Source: Halictus rubicundus
Taxonomy: Eukaryota; Arthropoda; Insecta; Hymenoptera; Halictidae
NCBI RefSeq assembly: GCF_050948215.1
Contig: NC_135152.1
Span: 7,164,310 to 7,228,309, forward strand
Direction: 5' to 3'
DNA: 64,000 nt
Shown: piece by piece, positions 26,001 to 39,500 of the stretch
Position numbering within the stretch: position 1 is the stretch's first letter
Layout of the letters: each line of letters starts with the position of its first letter
The notes under the pieces: generated by a model
Told to the model about the DNA's origin: nothing
The model's input: the letters and a program-made list of their open reading frames with translations, nothing else
Database searches by the model: none
Made by a program: the position numbers and the translations under genes

Positions 26001-26733
26001 ATTTTTTTGTACTGTACTGTACTGTATTATTTTATAAAAGTTGAAATAGAGGAGATACTTCTTCCTCCAATTAAATATTTTGACAAAAATCTCCAATCTA
26101 CCAGGAAAAAAATCACTCTTCGAGCAGAATAGAATTTTTCTCGTGGAAAGCATAAAAACAATTTGACAAAAATCCTCAATCTATTTATTACAATATTCAT
26201 ATTTTACTGCGCAGGAGGATATCAGAAACTCTCCAGACTATTATACCAGGAATAAAATCACTCTTCGAGCAGAATAGAATTTTTCTCGTGGAAAGCATAA
26301 AGACGATTTGACAAAAACCCTCAGTCTATTTATTACAATATTCATATTTTACTGCGCAGGAGGATATCAGAAACTCTCCAGACTATTCTATCAGGAAAAA
26401 AATCACTCTTCGAGCAGAATAGAATTTTTCTCGTGGGAAGCATAAAGAGAAATTCGATAAGAATCCTCAGTCTATTAATTACAGTGTTGAATCGTTGATG
26501 AGAAGGGGCTAATGACGAAATCGAGTGCTGGCTAGTGTAAACGGCCTGGGAAACAATTCGCGGAGCGGATTTCCCTATCGTTCGCCGGTATTTGAGCTGG
26601 CAAACTAAGCGAAAACTCGCAGAGGCGAGCGTTTCCCTGGTCCTCAACTTCTCCGAGCAAGTAATTAACGATAAAGTGGCTCTGATGAGCACAGTTGCGA
26701 AAGAAATCGCAAGAAGACAACGAGGGGTTAACG

Positions 26734-26777
<44 letters not shown>

Positions 26778-29700
26778 TGGCCATAGATAGTGCACATATA
26801 TACACACCCTTTTCCTTCCGCCAGTTTCACGATTTCTATAGTGACACAGAAAACGGTCGCTATGTGTGCGTATCGCAGACTGGCCCCCCGACAAAATAAT
26901 CCCATTCCGACGTGTATCATCGATCCCGTCCAGAATAATTAATAGCCGACCTCGGCCGGGCCGCTTACTCTCGCGTCCCTTATTCGTGAAAGTTATTGCC
27001 TGCCGTCTACCAGCCGACGATTCGTGGGTTGCATAAGGCGCTGACTTCGGTGTCAGTCAATGGAATTCGTCGCGACGACGAAATCCTATCGCGATCCCCC
27101 CCCCTCCCCCTCGCCGTTCCGTATTCCTCATTTTTCCTTGTACAAAAACCGCTCGATCGACGATCAAAATACCGACGATTTTATCAAGGTTGATCTAAAC
27201 ACGTGAAGTGACTACAGGAGATTCGGAAGATGTGTATTAAAAAATTGTTTTCTTTGGTAACAAAAACTGGTACCCCGAAGAATGCTTCCTTTTTCTTTTC
27301 AATGTTAATATTGACTAATTTTTAGACTGTCGATGTTTTCCCAGTTCGGTGTGAGAGAGATTTCAATCGAATAGAGATTTTCTACGTCAATGATCAGATA
27401 GGATAAGCATGAACCAACACAACCGTAACAAAATGGTCAGATCCTATCATACAATATCTTCCGTGGCAAAGATTAGATCGCGCATACCTCTATTACACGC
27501 GGAAACATTTAAAATCATCTTTATTCATGCGCGATCGTGTCCACAAGTAGTAACCTTGAAATTAAAATTGTAGAATTTAGTGAACGGTGATAAGTTCTGA
27601 TCAAATTCAGTATACTAAAAGACCTCTCAAAACGGTTGATAAAATTTGATTCTAATCACTTTGACTTAACAAAAAAACAAACGGGAAATTCTTATTCGAT
27701 TTCTCGAAGCAGCAATAACAGTTCCCCACAAATTTTGCGGTTACGGGTTCCCGAATTCCATTAACGCTTAATTAAACGACTCCGTAAGATTCCGTAATCG
27801 GAAGCCCGAATAGGATTCCATGGATCCGACATGACTTTCCCGTTTCTCGAAATGTAAATCCTGAACGAGTCCACGCGGCAGTCCCGGTTTTCTTCGGATC
27901 GAGGGGTCAAGAATGCGCGTGCGTATCCGATCAAATACCGATCGTATTTGGTTTGCGTTTAGTATGTCTCCTGCGCGCCTCGGTACTGTTATTTCGTGAG
28001 AATCGTACTCACGTAGGGACCGTCCTCCTCGCCGTAGCTTTCTACGCCGTTTTATTTTTTTTTTTCTTTTTCGTTCCGACGATCCGATTGTTGATTAAAT
28101 CTGGATTTACAGTGCGAAATCTGCTTCCGAGATTTTGGTTACAATTTTAATTAAAAATACGGACGGATAGACCAGACGTGATAATCATAAAACAGTATAA
28201 ATATCAACTGAAGCCAATAATCATAAAATAGTATAATATTATACCCAGTATAGCCAGTTATAAAATACATATCTAGCTCTCCGAAGAACGATAACTATAA
28301 CTATATAAATGATAAAATAGTATAAATATGAACTGAAATTCAAGAATCATAAAATAGTATATAGCCTAATATAACCAATTGCAATATACATATGACAGAT
28401 CTAGCTCTCCGAAGAACAGCGATTACAATTATATAAATTATGAAATAATATAAATATGAACTGAAGTCGATAATCATAAAATGGTATAATATTATACCTA
28501 ATATAGCCAATTACAAAATGCATATGACAGGTCTAGCTCTCCGAAAAACTCCAGAATATCAGTAAATAAGTAACAGATTACCTGTGTCCCGCAAATCTCT
28601 GATAAAACAACGCAGCCTAGCCGGACCATCGAATCCTAATTTATTCAGTCCATAAAACAATTGCGATTCTAGTAGAACGGTGGATAGGTAGCATCGAAAA
28701 CAACAGCTAATCTCCTTCGTTTCTCGAGAGACCGTGAAACGGATCGGTCTCGTTGGCCGAGTGCGAAATGAATTGATATTCATGAGTACATATTGGCGGT
28801 GTCCTCGATCGCAGGCGGGATTGTTGTGCAAAATTAAAGGCGGCAGCGGTTCGGCAACGTTGTCAATTCCGTCGCGCAAAAGACGACGGACAAAAGTCGG
28901 TCTTAAGCCGTCGACGTCGTCGTCGTCGTCGTCGCGGACCCCGACGAGCCGCGTATTAGACCCGATCGAAGACGATGAAGTGACGTCGAGGACGATCCTC
29001 GAATATCGGGGTTACGTCGTCGGATTTTATCGAGTGGCGGGACGGGGAGACGACGGAGGAATGCGTTCACTCGTCGGCATCGACGATCGATCGGGAATTC
29101 GACGATCTCGACGTCCCCCATACCTCGGTTTTTACGTTTTCGCCGAGGAAACCGATACCCACGGACGCGACCAGCACCTTTGATTACCAATCAATTTTTA
29201 CTGGTCCCCTCTGAGCGCGGATTCTATATGAATACGAATCCGGAAGTGCTTCTTCTCACCGATCATTTATATTTTCCGAGAATTTTTTCCGCATTAACTG
29301 CAAAAGCTACGCGTGTGATTTTTCTGTGGAACGATTCTACAGACTCTTCTGAATGCAACGGTATTTCTTTTTGTACCGTTATGAACATTTGAGTAGGTTC
29401 AAATCATTTTTGAAGCGAGCAAGACACTTCCTCTTTATTTAGCGAATTTAAGTTTGAATAGCTAGTCGGATTGTTGAGTTTGCGAATTTTTTCTGCTTCA
29501 ACTGCAATGGCTACGCGAGTGATTCTTGTGCGGGATGATTCTACTGACTCTCCCGAATACAACGGTTTTTTTTTTTTGTACCGTTATGAACATTTGAGAA
29601 GGTTCAAATAATTTTTGAAGCGAGCGAGACACTTCTTCTTTGTGTAGGGGAATTTCATTTTGAAGTGATGGAATTGTTGATTATACCAAGCGAACTCTTG

Positions 29701-32700
29701 ACGCATTGGTAAAAAGATTGTTGCAGAGTATAAAAATGCAGGGGAATAAGACGGGAAAATTTACGGTGAAGGGTGGCCGGTAAAAAGTTTTAATTGCGAC
29801 GTCGCACTCATTAGGAGCATCGTCCTTCGAACGTGAAGACGCGATTGCAGATCGATCGACAACCTCGGTGAAGAACGTGCAGCAGATGATCTTGATCCGG
29901 CATCGAAATCAATTAAACTTCGCAGCGGCAGAGCAATTAATACGGCCTTGGACAATGTACCTATCTCGCGAGCAGGAAACTGCAATCGGCAGAAGCGAAA
30001 TGGTCACGATTGGCTCGGGAACATCGAGCCGGTTCAAAATAGAGGACAGCTCACGAAAGTATCCCATTAGCGCGACAGCTAAATCCGAATGCCACAGACG
30101 TCGGAGAACTATAGTGCAGACGCTTCGTCGGAGCATTAACGTGTTTACTGCGGTCTGGCCAGCAGATTGCACTTGCAACAAGAAACATACGCAAGGTTTT
30201 GCGAACGGCCCCGAAAACCCGGAAGAGCCGAGAAAATTTCCAGAAAATACACCGGAACGCCGATGAGCATCGAAATGCAAAAATACTGTACATCCTTGAA
30301 AGGCATAATTCCTGAGGTCATTTGAAGTAACTTTTTCCTTTGCGAAAATGCTCCCCGCCGCCTCGTTAAGGAGTCATTAACGAAAAACACCGGCCAATCG
30401 GAGCGCGGCAACAGCGGACGGATTCCGGTTCGGCCAATGATAACGCTACGCTCAGCGGGGCGTGTCGCCAAGTGGGAATCCGTCCGCTGTCTCCGCGCTC
30501 TGATTGGTCCGTGTTTTTCGTCAGTAACTCGTTAACAAAGCCGCGTAGAACATTTTTGCAAAGGAAAAAGTTACTAGAAATATCCTCGGGAATCACCCCT
30601 TTCAAGGAAGTACAACATTTTTGGGACAGCCTGTATATTAGACTGAGATGCACTAAAATTTCAAAACTGTCTAAAAGTGCAAAAAATAAAAAATTATAAT
30701 TGTGTTGGTCATAATAGAATAACAAATATATGGAGAAACTAAATGGTGATGCTAAAAATATGAACAAGAAAGGTTACTTGAAGGCCACCAGATCATTCTC
30801 TTAAGAATAGAAACATTTTTCGTAGTATATCGGTAAAATGCAGAATTTTTTATCGGTCCCATAAATTTCTTAAAATGTCACTAGCTGCATCACAAACTAG
30901 ACGAAAACAGCAAAAAGGTTATTAAAAACCTGAAGATCACCGAATTCCTTTCATTCATCGCGAAAAAAAATGGACGCTTCTTTCGTCGAAAATGCAAATT
31001 TTCTCTTCACAAGTCCTATAAATAGCAAACAATTTCGAATAACGAATCAGGAAAAAAGTCCGAAGCGATGCTATTCAAAAGTCAAAGATAAAGAAAACAT
31101 GTCCCCTTCAACCTTGGACAAAAATAGAAACACACCGCTACAAGTCACAACGGATTTCAACAATCCAATCATAACTGTTTTATTTATATCGTTTTTCGAC
31201 TCGGGCGACTGGCTATTTTCGATAATGAAAAGCAGAAAAAAAGAAGAGGTACGGGAATGGCAGAAACAGAATTAATAGCCGGTGGGGTTCGCTGCTTCTG
31301 GAGAGGCGACCATAAATCCTCGCATTTGAATATTCTATCGAGGAATCGGATTCTGTAACCAGTCCCATCAGAGTGGTTCGGGCCTGCCATCTATCGGAAA
31401 AATGTTTTAAATGTTCGATACAGGATCCGATTAAAAAAGTTGTAAAAAAGAACTATTTCCGCCACTGTTCCGACGGATTGCAATTTTTAAACTGAAATGG
31501 CTGAGCTTGAAATATTTGCAAACCTTCCGATGCTTTCTTCGCGATGCGATTTTTATTTTCGCTGCAGCAGCATTGCAATAGTAAATTATTTTAGCTGACG
31601 ATAACGATCGCCTCGCGATAAAACTTCCCATTGCAATTCTTTGCTTTTTTCCTGAGCGAGTTTCGCTATATGGGGCCGGGCATTGTCAATTTGCAGTATT
31701 ACACCTTTTCTGTGGACTAAAGATGCCCTCTTTATCAATAGTTCTGAATACAGCCGTTATAATTGCTGACAATACAACTCAGCAGTAACTATTTCTCTAG
31801 GTTTCAACAACTCAAAGTGAATTATGCCACGACAGTCCCACCTTATGCACAGTAACACCTTTCTAAGTGATAAGCTAGGTTTAGGGGTTGATATTGCGGT
31901 TTGATTTGCAGAAAGACATTGCTTGGAACGCCTTATGTTATCATAAAGAATCCATTTTTCATCTCCGGTAACGATTCTGCTAAGAAATGGATCTCTACGA
32001 AATCTGGATAGCAATGAAGTGCAAATTGATCGACAAATATTCTTGTTGGTCTCGGATAATTGATGCGGTACCCATATTCCTTGCCTATATGCCTTTCCCA
32101 TTTCGTGTAGGTGCCTTTCTATAGTTGACCATGTGGACTCGAGGCTTCTCGATAATTCTTGTATACTTAAGTTTGGATCAGCTTCCACTAGAGATTGTAG
32201 GGTGTCATTATCAAATTCAACTGGTCGTCCACTTCGAGGCCTGTCAGAGAGATCATAATCACCAGCAGCAAACCTTCTGAACCAACGTTGACACTTGTTG
32301 ACCATCAATACATCTCCATAAACATCGCAAATTTTCTTTGTTGTTACCGTTGCGTTAAATCCCGCATGAAAATGAAAAAATATGCAATGACGAATATGAT
32401 CCTCGGAAGATACGGACGCCGCCATTTTACTAAAGGGTTGTAAAAAAAATTATACTTTTTGGAATATTTTGAACACAGGCCTGGTTTACCGAAAACTGTA
32501 AAAGAATACGTGTTTCCTGTTCAACGATCGGTACAGAACTAAAGGCAAAACAAATTCTTTGCAAATAATTGATTACTTATGGGTACCCCTAATGTATAGT
32601 ATATTTATAATACTTCAGGATATTACATTATGAAAATGGTTATTTTGGGTGAAAAAAGTTCGTTAAAAAATTGTTTGAATATTAATTAAAGGGATTGTAC

Positions 32701-35700
32701 GCGTGTCGACAATTTCCCTTCAGGATTCGATATTTTCGTGTTCGATCGAGCACAAGGTCTACAACCATGAATGCCCTTCTCATCTAGCCGACGCAATAAT
32801 GAATCTTCGGACTTATTCATGAACGATGGCGGACGGCCCCGAGGCGACATTTCCGACATTCCCGGTTTCTGTTGACCGTGTAAACGAGTCTAATAGAATT
32901 CAAATGAAATTTGCAAACGCAGCACGGCGTTCCTAGACGCGCCGGTTCTCCCATCCTTCGGTTTTCGATCGATCGATACCCACGTCGCTCCCTCTTTCAA
33001 TCTCGAATCCGATGCAGCCCCTAGGGGGGCTCCTTAAAAATTAGCCTACACCCACGCTTCTCGATTCGAGACCCGATACTTAAGATCCGCGCGCCCTTTC
33101 ACAGCACCTCGGGCACATATTTTCGAGCGAATAATGCAACGGGGTTGAACAAGGGCTGTTTCACCCCCTCCCCCTCCCCTGCCGTATCACTCTTCGGGAA
33201 ATGTTCTCGTCGACGGGATTTTTTAATCAATTTTGAAACGGGAATACGTGATTTTGCGAGCGTTCTGACGTTGAAATTTTTCCATCGGAAATTTCTTAAA
33301 TAAAAGTGTTTCCTTTCTTTCATTTTTTTGTACGGTACTTTTCAAAACGTTTCTGAAAAAAACTGTCCCGGTTCCCCAGTAAAATTTTTGATAAATTCGA
33401 AGTTCACAATCCGGCATCGCGGGTTGATAAAGCCGATAAAATTTTCGGCAGATTCGGAAGCCCGCGTAAAACACAATCGCGGCCCTAATCTCGGCGTCGC
33501 CTGGCGTCCTCGCGCGAGCCAAATGTAACCAATGGGAAAAAATTATCGGCGCATGAGTCATCGATGACGCGGGGCCGCCTCGATAACGCCTTATCTCATG
33601 CGCGCAACGTCTCAATGGGGGATTCATCATCGACGCATACGTTGTTTCTGTTTCTGTCGATGCCGAACGGAAGTTCGCGATAAATCGACTGACGGGACTG
33701 GTCGAGATATCGCGCGAGCTGTTTACAAATGGCGAAAAAATTCCTCCATAATCGATTTTGTTTTTATTTCTCTTTAGTAATTAAAGAAGCGGGCTGACCC
33801 TCGACGGGACTAACGACTTCTCCGTTCATTGACACCGGCTTATCAAGTTTAAAAACGGACGAGGCGATTTTTTCGGAATATTTAAATCTATTTAAATTCA
33901 GGGTCGCGCGATTTCGGGGAACTACAAACGCCTCGAATCTCGAAAACACCGTTTCCAGAAACCGACTTGTCCAGTAGCTACGCGACTCACCTTTCGATAG
34001 ATATAAATTTCGACGAAGGTCGCCACGAGTCACCGTTGTTCGAGGACACGAACGTTCGGGAAACGAAAATCATAATTCTCGAACTAATTGATTTTCGATC
34101 GAAGTTTCTTCATACTTTTTTGGACAAAATCTAAATTGATCGGTGAATTAAAAAATGTACATTTTCATGGAAAAAATTCCGATAACCTTGCTCTTTATTC
34201 ACAGCTTCTTCAAATTGAACGAAAAAATCGTACTCTCGTTTCAACCCGAAAATGACCGGTTCCAGATTTTTTGTTTTACAATTATTGAAATGATATAGAT
34301 TGTTTCATAAGAAATGATTTTATGGATATCTTTAGGAGTAGCACAAAGTCTGAATAAAATCAATCTTGTCATTTTTTCATTAGGAAACATGTGCCAGTTA
34401 CTTTTAAGACTCAGTAGGTTTACGCTTCGGATCTTACACTTAGAATTTTTTATTGTTTTCCCCCAATTGTCGTTAATCATACGAATTGCTTTCTCGCGAT
34501 TACGACTCCAGAATATTTATCGATCCCGACGTTAAATAGCATTATCGCGCGCAGTAAAATGCCAACCGATAACTCTAATGAATTACGACGACGACGTTTT
34601 GCGAGAGGTATTGTTAATTGTCGCATAAACGCTAGACCGATAACGCCGGCAAATATCAATTACGGTTTTTGTTTGACATGCGTGTTTTGTTATTGCGGCG
34701 ATCGAAAGATTCCTGTTCGAATTGACAGTTTAATTGCTTGGGGTCGGCTGCTAATTACTATGCCTGCGCGGGCCGTTTTTGCCGGGCGATCTTATGACAT
34801 TTTCGAGGAGAGACATGTCCTCAGTTTTCTACTGTACTAGTCGACGTTCCATGAACTTGCAGACCGCAATTCAATGGAGGCATAACGTCGCCTAAACGCA
34901 CCCCCGTGGTCCCGGGACCCTCGCGAGCCACCCCATAGAGGATTTTCACTCTCGCGTTCAGCTCTGTAGGAGCTAATTTGCGAAGCAACAGCCCGCGATA
35001 GTGAGCTCGACTTGCAATTCGTCAGCCTCGTTGCCGCCCCTGTTCGCATATTTTCACATACCTGGTGTCTGTAAATTGGCTGAATCCCCAAGGGGTGAGT
35101 CTCCGGGGGAAAATGGGTCGAAACTGTTCGACGACGTCGTTCTCTAAATTTCGTTTAACCAGTGGTGGAACTGGAGCCGTCCCAGATGTCTCATTTACGC
35201 GTACAATTAAAAATCAACCAATACCATTTTTACATCAACCCTTTAGCTATCGGGATAGTCAAAATCGTCGGCTTCAGATCTTTCATCGTTATAATTAGAC
35301 CGCGGATCTTTATGCAAAATCAAAGTTTTCTTCATCAATTGCAACAAATAGAGACCAAATAGAAAATTCCTTATCTCTTTAATCATTTCAATAGATTGAA
35401 AATAATCTATTGTCGTGCTTCAAATCTTATAGTCCTCCCACTATTTCAAATTTCATCAACTCAATGTTGTCATAAGTGCATACATTTTCTCTAGTTATAA
35501 TCGTTGAAATTGAGAAGGTGCTTTTATGGGAATATTATTGTATTTTCTGAAGATTTTACGTCGACTAAAGATTAGAAAGAGACTATCTCTCATTTTCGAC
35601 ACCACAAAATGAACTTTTATGTGATTTCAGTTTCTTCGAATTGACTTGGACCATTTTTATTTTGCATAAAAATCCGTCCAAAGATTTGCAATATTTCCCC

Positions 35701-36519
35701 GATTTTCAAAACTGCGGTGCTACGAGTAGAGCCACGGCACGAGACGATTGAATAAATAAACAAGAAGCGAAATTGAAGGTAGTAAAATGCAGGGGAGGAA
35801 CGCCATCGATAAAATCAAGTTTGCATAATCTCTCCTTGACTATGTAGCGGATTCCAGAGCCAACACAAGTTGCAACGGAGAAGCCTGTATCGAGAAGCGC
35901 TGGCTATAGGTGCTGAACGAACAAAGTCGCGAAGATCGCGAGCGTTCGCTGAGAATTCCTTCGACGAACGTTGCGAGGAGGAGCCATTAGTACGCTGCGA
36001 AGGTTTTGTTTCGTTTTAGCACGGGTGGAAGCCACGCAGTACCGTAATGACCGGGGTCGACGTAATTTTTGTGACACCATGACACGATTCGTTCACCTCA
36101 TCGTACGTTCACTCCGTCACGTACCTTCGGAACCACGTGTTACCACCCTACTCTCCGCTGGAACAAGCCCTTGCGATCAATCAAGCCCGAGTCAAGCTAA
36201 AAATCTCGAACACTGTTAATTTAATATATTTCTTCTTATCAGTATTTACCAGAGTTAAAAATTCACCCTTTGCCGACGGGAATTTCTTAAAAATATTTTC
36301 TTACACCAAATTCTTCACTTCTGGCGGAAAGCAAAAATAAGTGTCAAAAGTATACACACACCCTTCTCAAAACAAATTGAACCGATTTTAAAAGGATTTG
36401 TTTACCAGCTGACATGTAAACAGATAAAGAACTTAAAAACCCACACTTTTTTCCCCCGTAATTTCGATCTACAGCATTTTTTTAACAATTTTATTTACAC
36501 CTAGTAATCCTAAAATATA

Positions 36520-36555
<36 letters not shown>

Positions 36556-39500
36556 AGAAATAAATGAAGCCGTTTGGTCCAATTTCGAGAAAGTTATTCG
36601 TGTTTAAAGGATGACTACATTATCTGTTTGAAACTTTGAGAATTAAATGCATGGAGTCGGAAATCAAAAATTGTTATTAGAGAATAACTGTAGTCTATTC
36701 AGTAGAAGGCTCGTGGTTTTAAGAAATCCGTTGCCTTTTTCCGTGCTCGAGTTTAGTCGTGCTTGGTATCGCTTTCGGGCGAAATCGAGCCTAACCGTGA
36801 GGCGCAAGCGATCGTCTCAGCGTTCTCCGGCGGGAATGTGAAGCACGGTTAGCGAAATCGTAATCAGCGTCGATAAGCCTTTCGGTGGAAATTGTTCTAA
36901 CTCGCGTGCAGTCTGCGACTCGCTCGAGATCGCTCCGGTTTGCTCCGGCGTCCTTGGCACACAACATTTGTCACACGTTCCCTGGAGCGTGTGTACAAGC
37001 GGCGTGTTCTCGTTAAACGAACCACCCACGCAACTGTACCGGAGAGCTTTTCTGGCCGTTTAACGCGGTCAAGTTTAATGGGACACCGTGCTCCACTGAT
37101 ATCATCCAGGCATCGACTCTTCTCTTGCTTCATGGGGTCCTGTAAATTTTCATCAATTTCAATACACGATGCTCGTCACCGCAGGTGTATTTAAAAAATG
37201 TGTACAGCATGCCACAAGTGCGAAAAGATCCCCGGTCTAGCGATACCAAAAGAATATCTCCGACGACCCAGAAAATAGAAATTAGAATGGGGAAACGAGC
37301 GAGAAACGCGATCACAGGGTTGTTCCCGATCGAGGGAATGGATCCTCTGAAATTGAACACCGTTAAATGAAAATTAAGGACAATTGATGAACTACTGTCA
37401 TCCCGCGAAAAATCTGACCCCGGTGCCACAGATTATGAGTCTTTAAGGACTCAGTAGCGCAAACAGTATCTTTTGTGTTTTTAATTATCTCCTCGCGAAA
37501 CTTTTACTATTATATCCGCGACATTCTACCGATTAAAATGACACCAAACACGACTCGGTTCGAAGTATATTTGCACGTTTAATCCACGGTATAATGGAAC
37601 CTCCCTTATCCGAACCGTTGAATTCGACTGAGTTCGAAGAAGGGAATGGTACGGAGGGGATTTTTCTGCAAATCGCAGAATTGCAAATGGCCGGGCAACG
37701 CTCGCCATTTTTGTGAACGCGAGCGAGCCGCTAAAGGGGGTGCGCCGCATCACTGGAAGTTTTAATTAGTCCTTTAATTCGGCCGGGCCGTTGCAGAAGT
37801 CGGAGACAGTTGAAGACGGGGTTGAAGGGGAGGGGGGGATGAAAACCACCCCCTCGGCTTCCCGGCGACGTGACTCGCTCACGGATGCATAGAATTTTTC
37901 AATAGTCGCGAAACGTCCGCCTCCGCGCGACCGTAACTTATTCAAAGCGCGACGTCTTCTCGCTATGTAACGGAGGCTCGCTTTACTTACCGGGACAAAT
38001 TGTCACATCGAATCGGGGCCGAGTTCGACTATCGACTTCCTGGACCGATTACCCTGCTGCGCCCTTGCCGATAAACTTGTTAGCCGCGGCTATTTAGGAT
38101 GGTCTTCTGCGAGGAATCGCATTTCAACTTCCGTAAGGTCTCGGTGTTTTCAAATGGACATAGCCTCTCGTTACAATGGTGATTTTTTAATTGCGTGACA
38201 CACTTTCGCTGAGAAAATTACATCTGTTCGATCTCCAAAAAAAAAAATTGAACTGCGCCATTTTATTCAGTCTCGGAATTTTCTTTTCTTTCCGCTTGAT
38301 GTTAATATTGTTATATTGACACCAAGTAGACGGTATTATAATTCTTCATAAAAATCTGCAATCTAACAACAAAAATTCTTTTCTAATACTAAACTTTCCG
38401 TATTTCCGAGTTTCATATCTCGAAGATCGCGCGTGCACAAGCGTCCAGTCAGCGCGGAAGATGCAATTTCATATTCTAATTCGTCGGAGTCCTCGAGTGA
38501 TCTTTCCTGTCTAAGATCTTCCGCAATTGCGCAAGTGGATCAAATTCTGCTGATCGTCGTTGCGCAATGCATTCCCCTTTTAGTCACGGTCGCGAATGAA
38601 AAAAAAAAGGCGAGACAAGAAGTGTGTCACGGGTCGAACAACGCCTCATTAAAGCGCACTATCTTTACGTCAGAGACAATTAGATCCAGTTCAAATGTCC
38701 TGTAGTTTTTTCTCTCTATGAGGATCGATCGATCTACTGGAGGTTGGGGCACCAGCTATTCACACGAACGCGTAATTGATCGCATAAACTTTGGAGGATC
38801 ATTCGTCTCGGGAACTATGCACTTTGGGTTAATCAGTCTTCGTGTCGAATCGACCGCGATTATTGCAAAATAAAATTCTCAATTGTTTGCGCGCGCTATA
38901 AAATTCTTATAGTTTACGTAGTTGTTCTATTGCGGTTTTAATAGTAGAAGGAACGTAATTTTCAAAAATCTATAGGACTCGTATCGGTGTCAAATTGACC
39001 GCAATTATTGCAAAATAAAATTCTCAATTCTCAATTCGTGCGCTATAAAATTCTTATAGTTTATGTAATTGTTTCATTGGTGTTTTAATAGTACGCAGTC
39101 TTAAAAAGTCCATAGAACTACTGAATGGAAATAAAATTTCGATCAATCTAGACTCAGAAAATTCCCCACAGCATATTCCGCGAGAAAAATAGAAATTGTT
39201 GGAAGAAGAAAATATTGATCTTAATTCATTTCAATTAATGGTTGATCATTTCGCCAATGGTCTCTTTCCCACGTATATTTCCGGGCTGGTATAATGAATA
39301 TTAATAACGAGAGTGCTCTGCGATGCGTTCTCGATGACGGCCGCAGTTTCTTCCACTTTGATACGCGCGAACGAGTCCTTGATCGTGTAATCTTGGTTGT
39401 TGAGCGGCTCTCGTACCCGGCACTCGCGAATACAATCTCGGTTCCATTTACACTTGTTAACCAATTACGATTTTTAGCTTCCGTGATTGCCACGTGTGAC

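Noticed and set aside
26342..26920. 192-residue minus-strand frame
   Set aside because: Crosses a CT microsatellite (read as Arg-Glu repeats) and the 145-bp tandem array, so the length is a repeat artefact.
28734..29183. 149-residue plus-strand frame
   Set aside because: Open because of a GTC microsatellite and high GC; low-complexity Ser run and no domain.
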